Source of the DNA: Camellia lanceoleosa
Lineage: Eukaryota > Streptophyta > Magnoliopsida > Ericales > Theaceae
Direction: 5' to 3'
Assembly (NCBI GenBank): GCA_025200525.1
Contig: CM045758.1
Location: 8,924,580 to 8,988,579 of the forward strand
Length of the DNA: 64,000 nt
The position numbers and the translations under genes were made by a program. This document shows positions 23,408 to 34,821 of the stretch, one piece after another. Every line of letters starts with the position of its first letter. Position 1 is the first letter of the stretch. The notes under the pieces were generated by a model, which saw only the letters and a list, made by a program, of their open reading frames with translations, had not been told where the DNA came from and searched no databases.

Positions 23408-24912
23408 CCATGAAGGAAGAGTTGGAATCTATGGCTAAGAATCAAGTTTGGAAAATTGTCGAGTTGCCTAAAGGAGTTAAAGCGGTTGGCTGTAAATGTG
23501 TCTATAAGACCAAGAAAGACTCCAATGGCAATGTCAAACGATATAAAGCCAGACTCGTAGCTAAAGGTTTCGCTCAAAGAGAAGGCATCGATTATCATAA
23601 TACCTTTTCTTCAGTTTCAAAAAAGGATTCATTTAGAATTATCATGGCATTAGTGGCTCATTTTGATTTAGAGCTTCATCAAATGGATGTGAAAACAACA
23701 TTTCTGAATGGGGATCTTGAGGAAGAAGTATACATGAAGCAACCTGAAGGTTTTTGTTCTGATAAAGATAGTCACTTAGTTTACAAGCTCAAGAAATCCA
23801 TATATGGACTAAAACATGCTTCCCGACAGTGGTATTTAAAGTTCCACAATGTTATTACTTCATTTGGTTTTACGGAGAATGTTGTGGACAACTGTATATA
23901 CCTTAAGGTTAGTGGGAGCAAATACATTTTTCTAGTTCTATATGTGGATGACATTTTACTTGCATCTAATGATTTGGGATTGTTGCATGACTAAACAATT
24001 TCTTTCTCAAAATTTTGAAATGAAGGATATGGGTGAAGCTTCTTATGTCATTGGCATAGAGATTCACAGAGATAGGTCCAAAAGGACATTAGGACTATCC
24101 CATAAAGCCTACATTGAAAGAGTTTTGGAGAAATTCAAGATGAGTGATTGCACTCCTAATGCAGCACCCCTTTTAAAGGGTGACAAATTCAGTTTGAGTC
24201 AATGTCCGAAGAATGATTTGGAAAAAGAACAAATGGTTAGCATTCCCTATGCGTCTGCCGTAGGCAATTTAATGCATGCTTTGGTTTGTACACGACCTGA
24301 GATTGCATTTGCAGTTGGGATGCTTGGTAGATACCAAAGTAATCCAGGAATGGAACATTGGAAGGCTGCAAAGTAAATCATGAGGTACTTAAGGGAACCA
24401 AGGACTACATGCTTACTTATAAGCATGTTGACTGTCTTGAGGTGGTTGGATATTCAGACTCGGATTTTGCGGGTTGTCAAGATTCTAGAAAATCCACTTT
24501 AGGATATGTCTATCTGCTAGCAGGCGGTGCTGTTTCATGGAAGAGCGCCAAAGAGACGATAATTGCATCGTCAACAATGGAAGCAGAGTTTATAGCCTGC
24601 TTTGAAGCAACCTCACAGGCTATCTGGTTGAGGAATTTTATCACAGGGCTTCAAATTGTGGATTCAATTTCTAGGCCATTAAAGGTTTACTGTGATAATT
24701 TAGCTGCGGTTTTCTTCTCTAACAACAACAAAAGTGGTAGCCGCAGCAAGCATATTGACATAAAGTATCTTGCTATTCGAGACCGTGTTAAGAAGCAAGA
24801 AGTCAGCATTGAGCATATTAGTACCGATATGATGATTGCAGATCCCATGACCAAAGGTCTTTCTGTAAAGGTGTTTTCAAAACACGTTGAGGGCATGGGA
24901 CTGATTGGTTAG
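23408..24912 (+). pseudogene. Copia pol remnant: RT and RNase H, interrupted by element A
   Basis: Ty1/copia RT starting at the element A insertion point (MKEELESMAKNQVWKIVELP), with GYVYKTK-type block, KARLVAKGF, FLNGDLEEEVYMKQPEGF and catalytic YVDDILLAS (23941 onward). A frameshift near 23990, a TAA at 24373-24375 and a one-base loss near 24390 break the frame. RNase H follows: YSDSDFAGCQDSRKSTLGY, SSTMEAEF, SKHIDIKY. The upstream gag, protease and integrase are not in the window and presumably lie beyond the left LTR of element A. It is inactive. Confidence 0.92.
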
Positions 24913-25278
24913 CTCAATAATTTTTCTAGTTGTTGTTTTATTTTGTTTTGTCATGACATTTTGATTATTATTAGTGAAAAGCATCATTTTGTGCACCTAA
25001 AGTATTTGTGATGCTATGCAGTCCATTGGGACTATTGATCCATAGGGATCATTGGATCCAGAATAACTTATTAGAAGTTATTCATAAAGAATGACACCAC
25101 ATTAAGTTGAGAGTGTGATACAATGTAATATATGGAAGGAAATACTTAATTGATAGAGTATAACCGCCATGATTCGTGTATTATACCTCTAAGGTTTGGG
25201 TATTTTTTTAATGACCATCATCAGTTTGGTAGTTACCCGACAGTCAACAACGTGTGTTATATGTGCCAAGTGGGAGAA
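24913..25278 (+). other. Copia 3' untranslated region and polypurine tract
   Basis: Non-coding, from the pol stop to the LTR. It ends with AAGTGGGAGAA (25268-25278) directly before TGTAAGAATATC, a typical Copia polypurine tract. Confidence 0.7.
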
Positions 25279-25482
25279 TGTAAGAATATCTATAAAGTGG
25301 CACATATACCACATGTTTTATTTATTTATTTATATTATATATATTTATTATATCTATTTAATTGGTTTAATTATTTTAGTTCTATGACTTCTACATGACA
25401 CTTTTTTGTGAGTTCTATAATGCTCCAAGGGAGCCTATAAATAGGAGATGAGCTTATTTGCACCAATCCATCCAAGAGTTGT
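25279..25482 (+). repeat. Copia 3' LTR, truncated, left arm of inverted repeat
   Basis: Starts TGTAAGAATATCTATAAAG after the polypurine tract and includes a TATA box (CTATAAATAGG near 25436). It stops near 25482 inside the transcribed part. About 370 bp present in the inverted partner (between the AT-rich block and TTATTTTAGTTCTA) are missing. Confidence 0.8.
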
Positions 25483-25515
25483 AAAGCTTTCTCAAGAGTT
25501 GTAGAGCTTATTTGC

Positions 25516-26073
25516 ACAACTCTTGGATGGATTGGTGCAAATAAGATCATCTCCTATTTATAGGCTCCCTTGGAGCATTATAGAACTCACAAAAAAGTGT
25601 CATGTAGAAGCTGTTAGAACTAAAATAATTTTAATTCAGAAATAAAAATACCTCCTGCCATGATGCTCAAGCCTTTGAATCTTTATCCTTGAATGATCAA
25701 ATCTTGAATGTATAAAGAATCCCACTCGCAGAACACTTTTTACAGAATCATATGAGAAAAGTGAAAGGGACAGATTTTCAAGCCTATTCTATGCACAAAA
25801 CAATGTCTGTGTCTGATGGCTATCACAGGCATATATATAGATAGGCTTGGACCCATATCCAAGTAATCTCTTATAACTTCCCACCATCAGGGAAGTTATA
25901 AAGTCCCATGAAACCACCATATAGGATATTAAACAGACATCAGTTACCCATTAACCATTAAACTAATTAATTAGTCATTAAACCAATTAAATATATATAA
26001 TAAATATATATAATATAAATAAATAAATAAAACAAACATGTGGTATATGGGCCACTTTATAGATATTCTTACA
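25516..26073 (-). repeat. Inverted copy of the Copia LTR (right arm)
   Basis: Read on the minus strand from 26073, it begins TGTAAGAATATCTATAAAG and matches the left arm through the TATA box region to 25516. The two arms are separated by only about 33 nt, so the locus can fold into a long hairpin. Confidence 0.85.
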
Positions 26074-26310
26074 GAAGCTTCCCATGGAAGCTTTCTTGAC
26101 AAGCTACAAGAATGTTCTAGAATACCCTTTAGAAATATCTATACAAATATCTATTTATATATGTACAAGTTTATAGGTGCTTGAATTCCCTAGGCCCTTC
26201 TAGAATTCTCCATAGTCTTCATATGTGCGAGAGTTTGCTAGGGAGTTCTACATTCTTCCATTAGCTTCTCATTCTTGCAGCTCCCTTCTAGATATTTTGG
26301 AGAATTTTGT
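26074..26310 (+). promoter_or_regulatory. Heat-shock-element cluster with TATA box
   Basis: GAAGCTTC and GAAGCTTT (26074-26094) are followed by a perfect GAAnnTTCnnGAA at 26110-26122 and a TATA box TATTTATATATG at 26152-26163. TTCTAGAATTCTC lies downstream at 26198-26210. The spacing is like heat-responsive plant promoters, including some Copia LTRs. No coding region follows; it may be part of an LTR fragment. Confidence 0.4.
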
Positions 26311-26729
26311 AAGGACATAACAATATGCTATACTATTGAGGGCGTCTAGTCGAATTGTTTCTACATAGCGTCAATATATCCTAATTGTTTTTCAGTTTTG
26401 GGATTGGTTGAGTGAGTTTACCCTTTTACAATCAACCAATATGTCTGTATTGAAGTAACAAAAATCTATACCTAGTGTTAGTGTCGGTTCTTACGGTATG
26501 TTCTTGACATTGTTCACAATAATGAGTTGTATTAGATTCTTGTGTTGGACATTTTGACTTTGGAATAAAAATGCACCACTACTTTAACTAATTGTCTTCC
26601 CTTTCCAAAGGTGATTTCTATGTTATGTATGGTACGTGGTCTAACTAATCTGTCCTCTGTTTACATAATTTTACTCTTGTGAATGTTTATGTATATATGG
26701 AAGAGATTGTAAATATTTTAAGATAATAT
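26311..26729. other. Intergenic sequence without recognised features
   Basis: AT-rich DNA of unknown origin. No open frame, repeat match within the window or RNA gene was recognised. Confidence 0.5.
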
Positions 26730-27207
26730 TGTTGGATTTATTTTCTGGTGTGGCCCAATAGTCTATATATCTTTCACATGTTTTATTTTATTTGGAGTCC
26801 GCAACTAGATAAAGCCAATATTTGAGATAAAGTTCAATAATTAGAATTTTAAATATGGGATAACTACTCTTCTAAGATAAGAAGGAAACCTTGATGGATA
26901 GAAATTCTTCTGATAAAGTTTAACTGGCCATCTTCTTTTCTCTATATAAGGATGGGTAACTCCCCTTACATAATATGAATATTTTTCCATCACTCTAAGT
27001 TCTATAGTCATCCTAATTAAGAGAGACTGAGAGAAGAATGTGAGCCAAGAATTCAAGATTTAATTATTAAGGGTATTTTCTCAACTTCTCTAATTCAATG
27101 GCTGACAAAGGTATGTTCGTTTTATTCTTGAGTTGTATTGAATTCAAGATCCTACAAAGTTCATTTCCGCATTATTATTATGGTTACATGTACATTAATT
27201 TCTTACA
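26730..27207 (+). repeat. Copia-type LTR (478 bp) with adjacent primer site
   Basis: Bounded by TGTTGGATTT and TTCTTACA, giving TG...CA ends. It has a TATA-like TATATAAGG near 26942 and is followed after two bases by an initiator-Met primer site. No second LTR was found in the window, so the element is truncated or its 3' part has decayed. Confidence 0.65.
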
Positions 27208-27209
27208 TA

Positions 27210-27222
27210 TGGTATCAGAGCC
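27210..27222 (+). other. Initiator-Met tRNA primer-binding site
   Basis: TGGTATCAGAGCC matches the complement of the plant initiator tRNA-Met 3' end, the usual Copia primer. It marks the start of an internal region that has no recognisable gag or pol. Confidence 0.8.
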
Positions 27223-28920
27223 TTAATTTTGTGAATCAATACACCTTGGAATAATAATATATTTATGAATATTATTATTATAATTATTCATAAAACAGTA
27301 CATCTGTTTTTACTATAAAAAAAAAGATTAATGACAGTTTCTTAAGAATGTCTTATTATATAATTTTTATCATGATATTATCTGTTGCCCATCAACAAGA
27401 AAATAGATTTGGTAGTTGACAAAGCCTTCCGTTATAAGTTTTCAATATGTACACATATTTAAGTGAAAAAACTGAAAGGGATGCATTAGGGTATTTAAAA
27501 GAGAACTACTGATAAACGTGTAATATGCATGCTTCGATTTATTATTAATTTTAGCAATAATAATTTTTATAATCATTATAACATGACACTGAATTGAGTG
27601 TAATATTTATATTATTTGCCATTATGGCAAAGTGCACAGACTAAAAGCAATTTTAGAATTTTGGTGAATCGTTCGGTCTATTAAATAAATATATTTATTT
27701 GAATGTATTATGTTAGATAATTATGTTTTTACCTTGTCTGATTAGGTACACTTATTGTCTATTATTGTTGATATTTATATATTTTTATGATTTAAATTTG
27801 ATATCATGATATAATTTTATGACATTGAATATTAAATATTGAAGTGGTTAATTCATATTAGGTGTAATTCTTATTGGCCATTTTATGAGATATTCATGAT
27901 TGTCATATTGCATAATTTAATATATATATTCTTGTTCATCCAAAGTTGTTATTATTATTATTGCAATCACATAAAAGAAATTTTAGAAATCATAAATAGT
28001 GATTTCATTAAAATAGTGATTGAATTAATGATAATTAAATAACTCAAATTAATAAATAGAGAATATTGTTTGTTAGTTCCGAATTCATAAGGTTTACTAA
28101 TTTAGTAGCTGCCAAAGTGGCCTAGATTTGTAAAACTTATGAATATCATACTACATAAAAGAATTGTTAAAATGGTAACATTAAGGTCAATAATATTCTC
28201 AATTGCACTTATAATTAGGAGATTGAGACTAGCTCAAAGGAGAGTCACTTTCAAATAATTATGAACTGGGTAGGGTAATATAACTTATGTAATTTGATAG
28301 ATTAGAATTGCATACCCAAAGGTAACATGACTAACTGAAAAGTTGCATAAATTATTTTAGACCTACATAAGTGATTCTTGACGAGTGGACAATAGATATA
28401 CCTAAGTTTTTCCCAAAGGAAAGACTTATGTGATATCAATAGTTCATCATTATAATTCTCAAAGCTTTAATATGTATATTGTTTATGCCTATTTCCGCGT
28501 TACTTATGAGACATTGTGTTGATACCTCTTAAGATCTGTCAAAAAGATAGCTTGCTATCTAAGGTGATTAGACTTAGAAAGGAGGCTATATTGACTCCTA
28601 TGACCTTCCTGGGATCTTACTTTGTTATTGACCAAAGGACTCTTTAGTAACATTACCCTAACCCTTAGAGTAAATATTTGGTGCATCACATGTTCTATCT
28701 TATTTCAGTAAAAGTTCCCACCTCATTGCACTCTTTTGCATCGAGCGTCCCTCTACTTACTGGCACTGTTACGACTAAATTGACAAAACTGTAAAGCTTA
28801 AAACATTAGGGATGCAAGTTAATGAAACTTTTCTCATGCAGTTTATTCTCACCCCACTTCCATCATAGTTTGGCACATTCAAAATTCACTATGACACCAG
28901 TAAAGATAAGTGGAGTTTGT
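27223..28920. other. AT-rich sequence, possible decayed Copia internal region
   Basis: Follows the primer site of the 478-bp LTR but shows no Copia protein motif in any frame. It holds only short AT-rich open frames (the longest, 27839-28042, is low-complexity and hydrophobic). Nothing else is supported. Confidence 0.4.
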
Positions 28921-30610
28921 ATATGAATCTTGTGTTATTTTAAACTCCAATATTTAAATTGTGAATTTAATCACTAATATATAAAAAAAGAAAAATCAAA
29001 CTCTATTATAATACAATTTAAACATTAGTGGTAAATAGTGAACTTGCAACATCATTAAACACTACCTCAACTATAGGAGTTTAGATCCTAGGTAGTTATG
29101 AATTTTGTATTATACTTATTAAATAATTATTTTGCATCAATAAGTTCACCTGTGACTAAACAAAACTAATTATTACGATAAAAGGTATAATTTACCAAAA
29201 TTTAAATCAAGAAAAAAGAAAGAAATTAATAACAAAATCAACACTCATAAACATATAAAGATTAATTACATTTTTAGTCTCCGAATAATTATTACGCTAA
29301 AAGGTGTAATTTTACCAAAATTTAAATCAAGAAAAAAGAAAGAAATTAATAACAAAATCAACACTCATAAACATATAAAGATTAATTACATTTTTAGTCT
29401 CCAAAATATGAATCTCGTGTTATTTTAAACTCCAATATTTAAATTGTGAATTTAATCACTAATATATAAAAAAGAAAAATCAAACTCTACTATAATACAA
29501 TTTAAACATTAGTGGTAAATAGTGAACTTGCAACATCATTAAACACTGCATCAACTATAGGAGTTTAAATCCTAGGTAGTTATGAATTTTGTATTATACT
29601 TGTTAAATAATTATTTTGCATCAATAAGTTCACTTGTGACTAAACAAAAATAATTATTAGGATAAAAGGTGTAATTTACCAAAATTTAAATCAAGAAAAA
29701 AGAAAGAAATTAATAACAAAATCAAAACTCATAAACATATAAACATATAAAGATTAATTAAATTTTTAGTCTCCAAACAATTATTAGGCTAAAAGGTGTA
29801 ATTTACCAAAATTTAAATCCAGAAAAAAGAAAGAAATTAATAACAAAATCAACACTCATAAACATATAAAGATTAATTACATTTTTAGTCTCCAAAATAT
29901 GAATCTCGTGTTATTTTAAACTCCAATATTTAAATTGTGAATTTAATCACTAATATATTAAAAAAGAAAAATCAAACTCTATTATAATACAATTTAAACA
30001 TTAGTGGTAAATAGTGAACTTGCAACATCATTAAACACTACCTCAACTATAGGAGTTTAAATCCTAGGTAGTTATGAATTTTGTATTATACTTATTAAAT
30101 AATTATTTTGCATCAATAAGTTCACCTGTGACTAAACAAAAATAATTATTAACATAAAAGGTGTAATTTACAAAAATTTAAATCAAGAAAAAAGAAAGAA
30201 ATTAATAACAAAATCAACACTCATAAACATATAGAGATTAATTACATTTTTAGTCTCCAAATAATTATTAGGCTGAAAGGTGTAATTTACCAAAATTTAA
30301 ATCAAGAAAAAAGAAAGAAATTAATAACAAAATCAACACTCATAAACATATAAAGATTAATTACATTTTTAGTCTCCAAATAATTATTAGGCTAAAAGGT
30401 GTAATTTACCAAAATTTAAATCAAGAAAAAAGAAAGAAATTAATAACAAAATCAACACTCATACACATAAAGATTAATTACATTTTTAGTCTCCAAAATA
30501 TGAATCTCGTGTTATTTTAAACTCCAATATTTAAATTGTGAATTTAATCACTAATATATAAAAAAGAAAAATGAAACTCTATTATAATACAATTTGAACA
30601 TTTGTGGTAA
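28921..30610. repeat. Higher-order AT-rich tandem repeat (about 485-600 bp units)
   Basis: The start ATATGAATCT(C/T)GTGTTATT recurs at 28921, 29406, 29897 and 30498. Each unit contains two or three copies of a subunit of about 118 bp beginning near AATTATTA..CTAAAAGGTGTAA and ending TTTTTAGTCTCC; the third unit has three, which makes it about 600 bp. The fourth unit is cut off near 30610. Units are very similar, so the amplification is recent. Confidence 0.9.
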
Positions 30611-30960
30611 AAATAACAGAAGATTCATACCTTAGAAACTAAAAATGCAATTAAACTAAAATACAAATACAAATACAAAGCAAAAGAAGAACCAGCATCT
30701 TTGAAATTGTATTATCTTTCGTGCCAAGAACGTGTATAAACTCCAATAAATACATTTATGTTGTGTTTGGTTAGAGAATTTAGAAAGAGATTTAGAAAAA
30801 GAAAGAAAAAAAATAAGTAAAATGCAAATAAAATATACTTAAATTTTACCTAATTTCATACATTTTTTTCTTTTTTTTTTCCTTTTCAAATCCCTCAACT
30901 ATACATAACATTATTGAATTTTCTCTCTTTTCTGTGAAATTGCGTGAACTCAACCACAAT
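30611..30960. other. Upstream region of the 31-kb gene model
   Basis: AT-rich unique sequence with pyrimidine runs (30860-30900). It leads into a TATA box at 30961 and is the probable promoter region of the next gene; no other feature is seen. Confidence 0.4.
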
Positions 30961-30970
30961 TATAAATACC
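30961..30970 (+). promoter_or_regulatory. TATA box of the membrane-protein gene model
   Basis: TATAAATACC lies 80 bp upstream of the first suitable ATG (31041). It sits at the change from AT-rich intergenic to GC-richer coding-like sequence. Confidence 0.45.
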
Positions 30971-31040
30971 ATGCATATTGAACCCTTCCCTCCCCTTCCT
31001 TCCCCTCCCGGAGCACTACGTCCCTCTTCCACACCATCAA

Positions 31041-32018
31041 ATGGATATGGCTCAGACACTGATGTCCAAGGCCGCCATAAACGACAACAGCACTGATTTT
31101 AAAGAGACCCCTGCGATCGAGGACGGTCATATCGGTGCGTATCATGATCACCGTGAAAATCGACCTGTTCCTGCTGACAGTGTAATCGAGGTGAGCCCTC
31201 ACTGTCTCTCTTTGCACAAGTTCAAATTCAAAGAAAGGAACGCCGAAATTCTCAGATCATCGAGATGTCACATCGATGATATTCAGTGATAAGAGAATTT
31301 CGGTGGTGTTGTTAGTACTGTCTGCTAGGAACAAACTGCGAATTAATTCGTTTGATGTTTCATCTCTGTAGTAACCTGATTCCAGGAGACAATACTACTG
31401 AAAATGGATCTCTGCTCCCGGTCGACGCTATGAATAATGAGAGGGATTACACGGCCTTAGATCTGCCTAAAGAAAATGAATCAGAATCAGAATCAGAATC
31501 AGAATCAGAAGTTCCAAAAAACATAAACAAGGGCTTCTCAAATTTCTATTCGTTGCTGACAGGCTCGGTTCTAATTGGCGGCTCCACATATAAGTGTTTT
31601 CAATTTAAACCACTCTTACTCTAAAAATGAATCTTTCAGTGTTCGAGACATAATATTGTGTCCTGATCGAATCCCTGTTGCTTTCTACTCCGCCATGTTT
31701 ATGGCAGTCGCATTCACAGCGAGTATGGTTGGGCTACTGTTTCCCTTAGAGTCGATTATTAAGAAATGTTCGTTTTGTTCCCGGGCACTTCCCTTGCTTG
31801 GCCTGGCTGCTTTCTTTGCCAGTTATGCTTTTACTATGAAAGAGAATGTGCCAAAGTTGTGGGTCACCATTGAATTCTTCAAGATTTCAAGCTTCTCGTT
31901 GGTGTGGCTGTATGGTCTTTCCTTAATCCTTCCCCAAATTATAATATTGTTTGTGGTCAAGATGATTCTTTCCATCTTTCACAAATTAAACCAAACCGGT
32001 CTCAACGCAAACAAATGA
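31041..32018 (+). CDS. Hypothetical membrane protein, probably three exons
   Basis: Not recognised as a known family. The best model starts at ATG 31041 (MDMAQTLMSKAA), has an acidic, disordered N-terminal half with an (ESES)n run from a GAATCA microsatellite near 31480, and ends with three hydrophobic segments (VAFYSAMFMAVAFTASMVGL, ALPLLGLAAFFASYAF, WLYGLSLILPQIIILFVV) before TGA at 32016. Exon 2/3 splicing at 31593/31640 restores the frame but implies a 46-nt intron, unusually short. For exon 1/2, donor 31286 with acceptor 31371 (86-nt intron, 281 aa) or donor 31135 with acceptor 31385 (226 aa) are in frame; the strong-looking GAG|GTGAGC donor at 31191 is not. AATAAA follows near 32127. 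It could be a host gene or a decayed copy. Confidence 0.45.
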
Positions 32019-32467
32019 AAATTTGTAAGCGTACACATTTCAATTACAGAGAATCATATACAACCACCCCATGCTATCTATCTCGTCCTTACTGAGAATC
32101 TTGCCATATCACCTGGAGGAAGGGGAAAGAATAAAAGAGTATGTCATGTTGACTGTGTCGTACATTGTCTTAAGATATCCAGAGTATGTATACGTAGTAT
32201 TTCATAAGGTTTTAATTTGTGAAGAGCCGTAAGGGCCCATAATTTATGTTGGGGATGAGGGAATAATTTTTTTTTTTTTTTATAATTGGCTTGAAATATA
32301 GACACGTGGTGCTCCAGCAGTATTGAATAATTTCCCTAACATATGTGTACGCTTGAAAAAGTAGTGTTATTGAAGTATGTCACGTTGACTATGTGGTGTT
32401 TTGGAAAGTTGGTAAAAAATTAATTTTTTAACTTTTTTAGTTTATTTTGTTTTTTTATGGGTAGTTC
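32019..32467. other. 3' flank of the gene model, no further gene
   Basis: Contains an AATAAA near 32127, two related GTATGTCA(T/C)GTTGACT segments (32140 and 32375) and two long T runs. Nothing coding was seen. Confidence 0.5.
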
Positions 32468-33201
32468 TGAGAACCAACACGTGGCAAGGGGGACGCCGAC
32501 GTGTAACCCGAGGAGCTACGTGTCACAGTAAAAGTTTTGCCAATATACTCGAGTAATGCCAAGGTGATTTCTAAAGACATCTGAATTCGGATGAAGGCCC
32601 TCAACCTCGGCTTAACGTGCAAAGGCCGAGCTACCCGCAGAAGAAGTAAGCCGAGGTTAATGTTATAAAATATTATCTTGGTTAGGTGGATGTCCAGCCT
32701 AGTGGGGAAAGTCATGAGGCCACTATCTCACCAACAAGCTTGCCTTGAGGCCATGTGAAATAGCCACGAGGCCACTAGCAGTCGTGAGAAGGAATCAACA
32801 GCTTTTACCTAGAAAGCTGCTAAAAGTGCACTAGTGGACTGGCAAGCCAACTCAAAAGTTGGTAACCACTCCATCTCTATTTCTGGAATATATATAGGAG
32901 GAAGACAACAAACAAAAGGGGGGGGGACATTCGGACTGGACTGAACAAATACACTGAGAGACAACAAATTGTAACACTTACAAATATATGCTCAAAGAAT
33001 GAGAAAGTTACTGAGAGTGAGTTGTAATTCTTGTTACTGTTCATAGTGAAACACCTCGGCCTCCCGTGGATGTAGGCAATTATTGCCGAACCACGTTAAA
33101 TCCTTCTTGTCTTTGTGTTATTATCTATGCCATCTATTCTGCCTGTGTTTTTACCGCTGAATCACTAAGATAGGCAGTGTGATCAGAAATTCACTCACAC
33201 A
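32468..33201 (+). repeat. Element E 5' LTR (gypsy, about 734 bp)
   Basis: Starts TGAGAACCAACACG and ends ACTCACACA just before a TGGCGCCGTCTGTGGGA primer site. U3 has three ACGTG cores within 60 bp (CACGTGGC, GACGTGTAAC, TACGTGTCAC), resembling abscisic-acid response elements, and a TATA box (ATATATATAGG) near 32887. The 5' border is inferred from the TG start. Confidence 0.65.
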
Positions 33202-33204
33202 ATT

Positions 33205-33221
33205 TGGCGCCGTCTGTGGGA
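33205..33221 (+). other. Element E primer-binding site
   Basis: TGGCGCCGTCTGTGGGA is the primer site type common in Tat/Retand and related gypsy or TRIM-like plant elements. Confidence 0.8.
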
Positions 33222-33237
33222 AAGAAAGACGAATAGA

Positions 33238-33945
33238 TGGCCAGTAACGCACAAAACGAGACGGTCAGGGGCAACACTCACGAGAGTGACAGCCTATCGA
33301 CCTTGACGTCGAAGGAAACAACCACATGACAAAAACCGCGTGGCGGGGGCACGGGAAAGAACGTCGTCCAGAGGATGACACTTCAAGAAGGCGGACCACG
33401 GCGGTACTACAAGGAGGATAACCTCCAGATATGGAGGATAGGTGCATAAGGGATGAGGAACTCAAGGACCGCAAACAAGTTGGCACCTCCAATCGGTCGT
33501 CAACTTCATGATGCAAAGCAAGGTCATGCACCACCATACCCATCGCAGATACTCCAATTCCAAAGAAGCTAAAGCTCGGAATGAAGGAAGGACAACAACT
33601 CCTCAAGCACCACAACGCTCCAGAACAAGGAGCATTCTCCCTGCGTTCGGAGGTCGGTAAGTCCAAGAGGACGTATAATACAAAGGATCAGGAAACAAGA
33701 GAACATCGGCATGTACAAAAGCAGGTTCTCTGCTTCGATACAACCCATGGAGAAAGATCAAAACGGGCGTACCACGAAGCTGAGAGTAGCGTGCCAAAGG
33801 GACTCAAATCAAAAGATAGCCGAGCTCCGGGGAGGAGTAAAGAAGACTTGAGAAACTACCTCAAGAGAAGGGAACAGAACGCCGAAGCCGAGGTAAACTC
33901 ATTCATCAAGCCGAGGACACCATTCTCGGTAGAACTGGACAAATT
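33238..33945 (+). pseudogene. Element E gag N-terminal remnant
   Basis: Begins at ATGGCCAGT, 17 bp after the primer site. The first frame has early stops. A later frame (from 33581) is rich in charged residues and ends DLRNYLKRREQNAEAEV ... RTPFSVELDKFE, resembling the region just before the gag core in Tat/Retand elements. Sequence identity to gypsy gag stops near 33945 where a LINE begins. No protease or RT of this element is present. Confidence 0.6.
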
Positions 33946-34821
33946 TGAAGGACAAACCAATCTGGTTAGCTGCAGGCTCTGGTATGTTTTCTGTCTCATC
34001 TATCTATAGGAGTGAAGTTATCTCCCTTGGCCCCTCCCTTATTACTAGCAAGTTAGTTTGGAACAATCTCGCTCCTCCAAAGGTCCAATTTTTTTGCTGG
34101 TTAGCATGGAAAAACAGAGTAAAGTCAGCAGACTTCCTTCAGAAAATTGGAGTCCTTCAAGCTTCTTCACCAGCTCTTTGTGCTTTTTGCAAAACTGTGG
34201 CTGAGTCTAACTGCCATGTCTTTGTTAATCGCCAATTTTCCTGGAGGGTTTGGTCTGCGATGTTGAATTGGTGGGAGGTGCAAGGTGCCCTTCCCGGATC
34301 TGTGGAAGCTGTTCTTCACTGGTGGGAAGGTGTGAAGCTTGGCAAGAAAGAAAAATTGCTTTGGAAAGTCATTCCCTCAGTTGTCTTTTGGTCTCTGTGG
34401 AAGCTGCGAATTGAGTGTTTTTTTCAGGCTGCTAAACCTCACTTGGAGGACCTGTGCGAGTTGATTAAAATTAGAGTTGCACTGTGGTTGAACCAGAGAT
34501 TCAAGGGCTTCAACTTCACTATCCAGGACTTCATGACCAATTTAAGACAAATCAGGTACTGTTTGGGGAGTAAAACTGTCCTACGTGGCTAATTTAGATC
34601 TCACTTTGCTGCTGGTTTTTCTTCGTGTACTTCCCTTGGTGGGTCTGCATCTGCTTGGTCTGCTGGTCCTGGTGCATTTTGTTTTTTTTCTGCTTTGTTC
34701 TTCTTTCCCTATTACGGTTTGGTTCCTCTCCAAACCCCCATTCCTCTCCTTTCTTGATGTAATCTCATCTTGTATGGTCATCAATTAAGGTTTCTTTGGC
34801 TGATTCAAAAAAAAAAAAAAA
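33946..34821 (+). mobile_element. 5'-truncated L1-type LINE, 3' end with poly(A)
   Basis: The reading frame to 34592 encodes the RT zinc-binding C-terminal domain of plant LINE ORF2 (zf-RVT): SGMFSVSSIYR, LVWNNLAPPKVQFFCWLAW, a CAFC ... H pattern and FSWRVW. A 3' UTR with T-rich DNA follows, and a run of A (34807-34821) ends the element. The apurinic endonuclease and RT proper are missing, as in most truncated L1 copies. No clear target duplication was found; the left junction is fused directly to element E gag. Confidence 0.85.

Noticed and set aside
27210..27222. Possible tRNA gene fragment
   Set aside because: Only the primer-binding site complementary to initiator tRNA-Met is present, next to an LTR end; no cloverleaf surrounds it. 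The same holds for 58263-58274.
27839..28042. Hydrophobic 67-codon frame
   Set aside because: Very AT-rich, Ile/Tyr-dominated product of composition in intergenic DNA.
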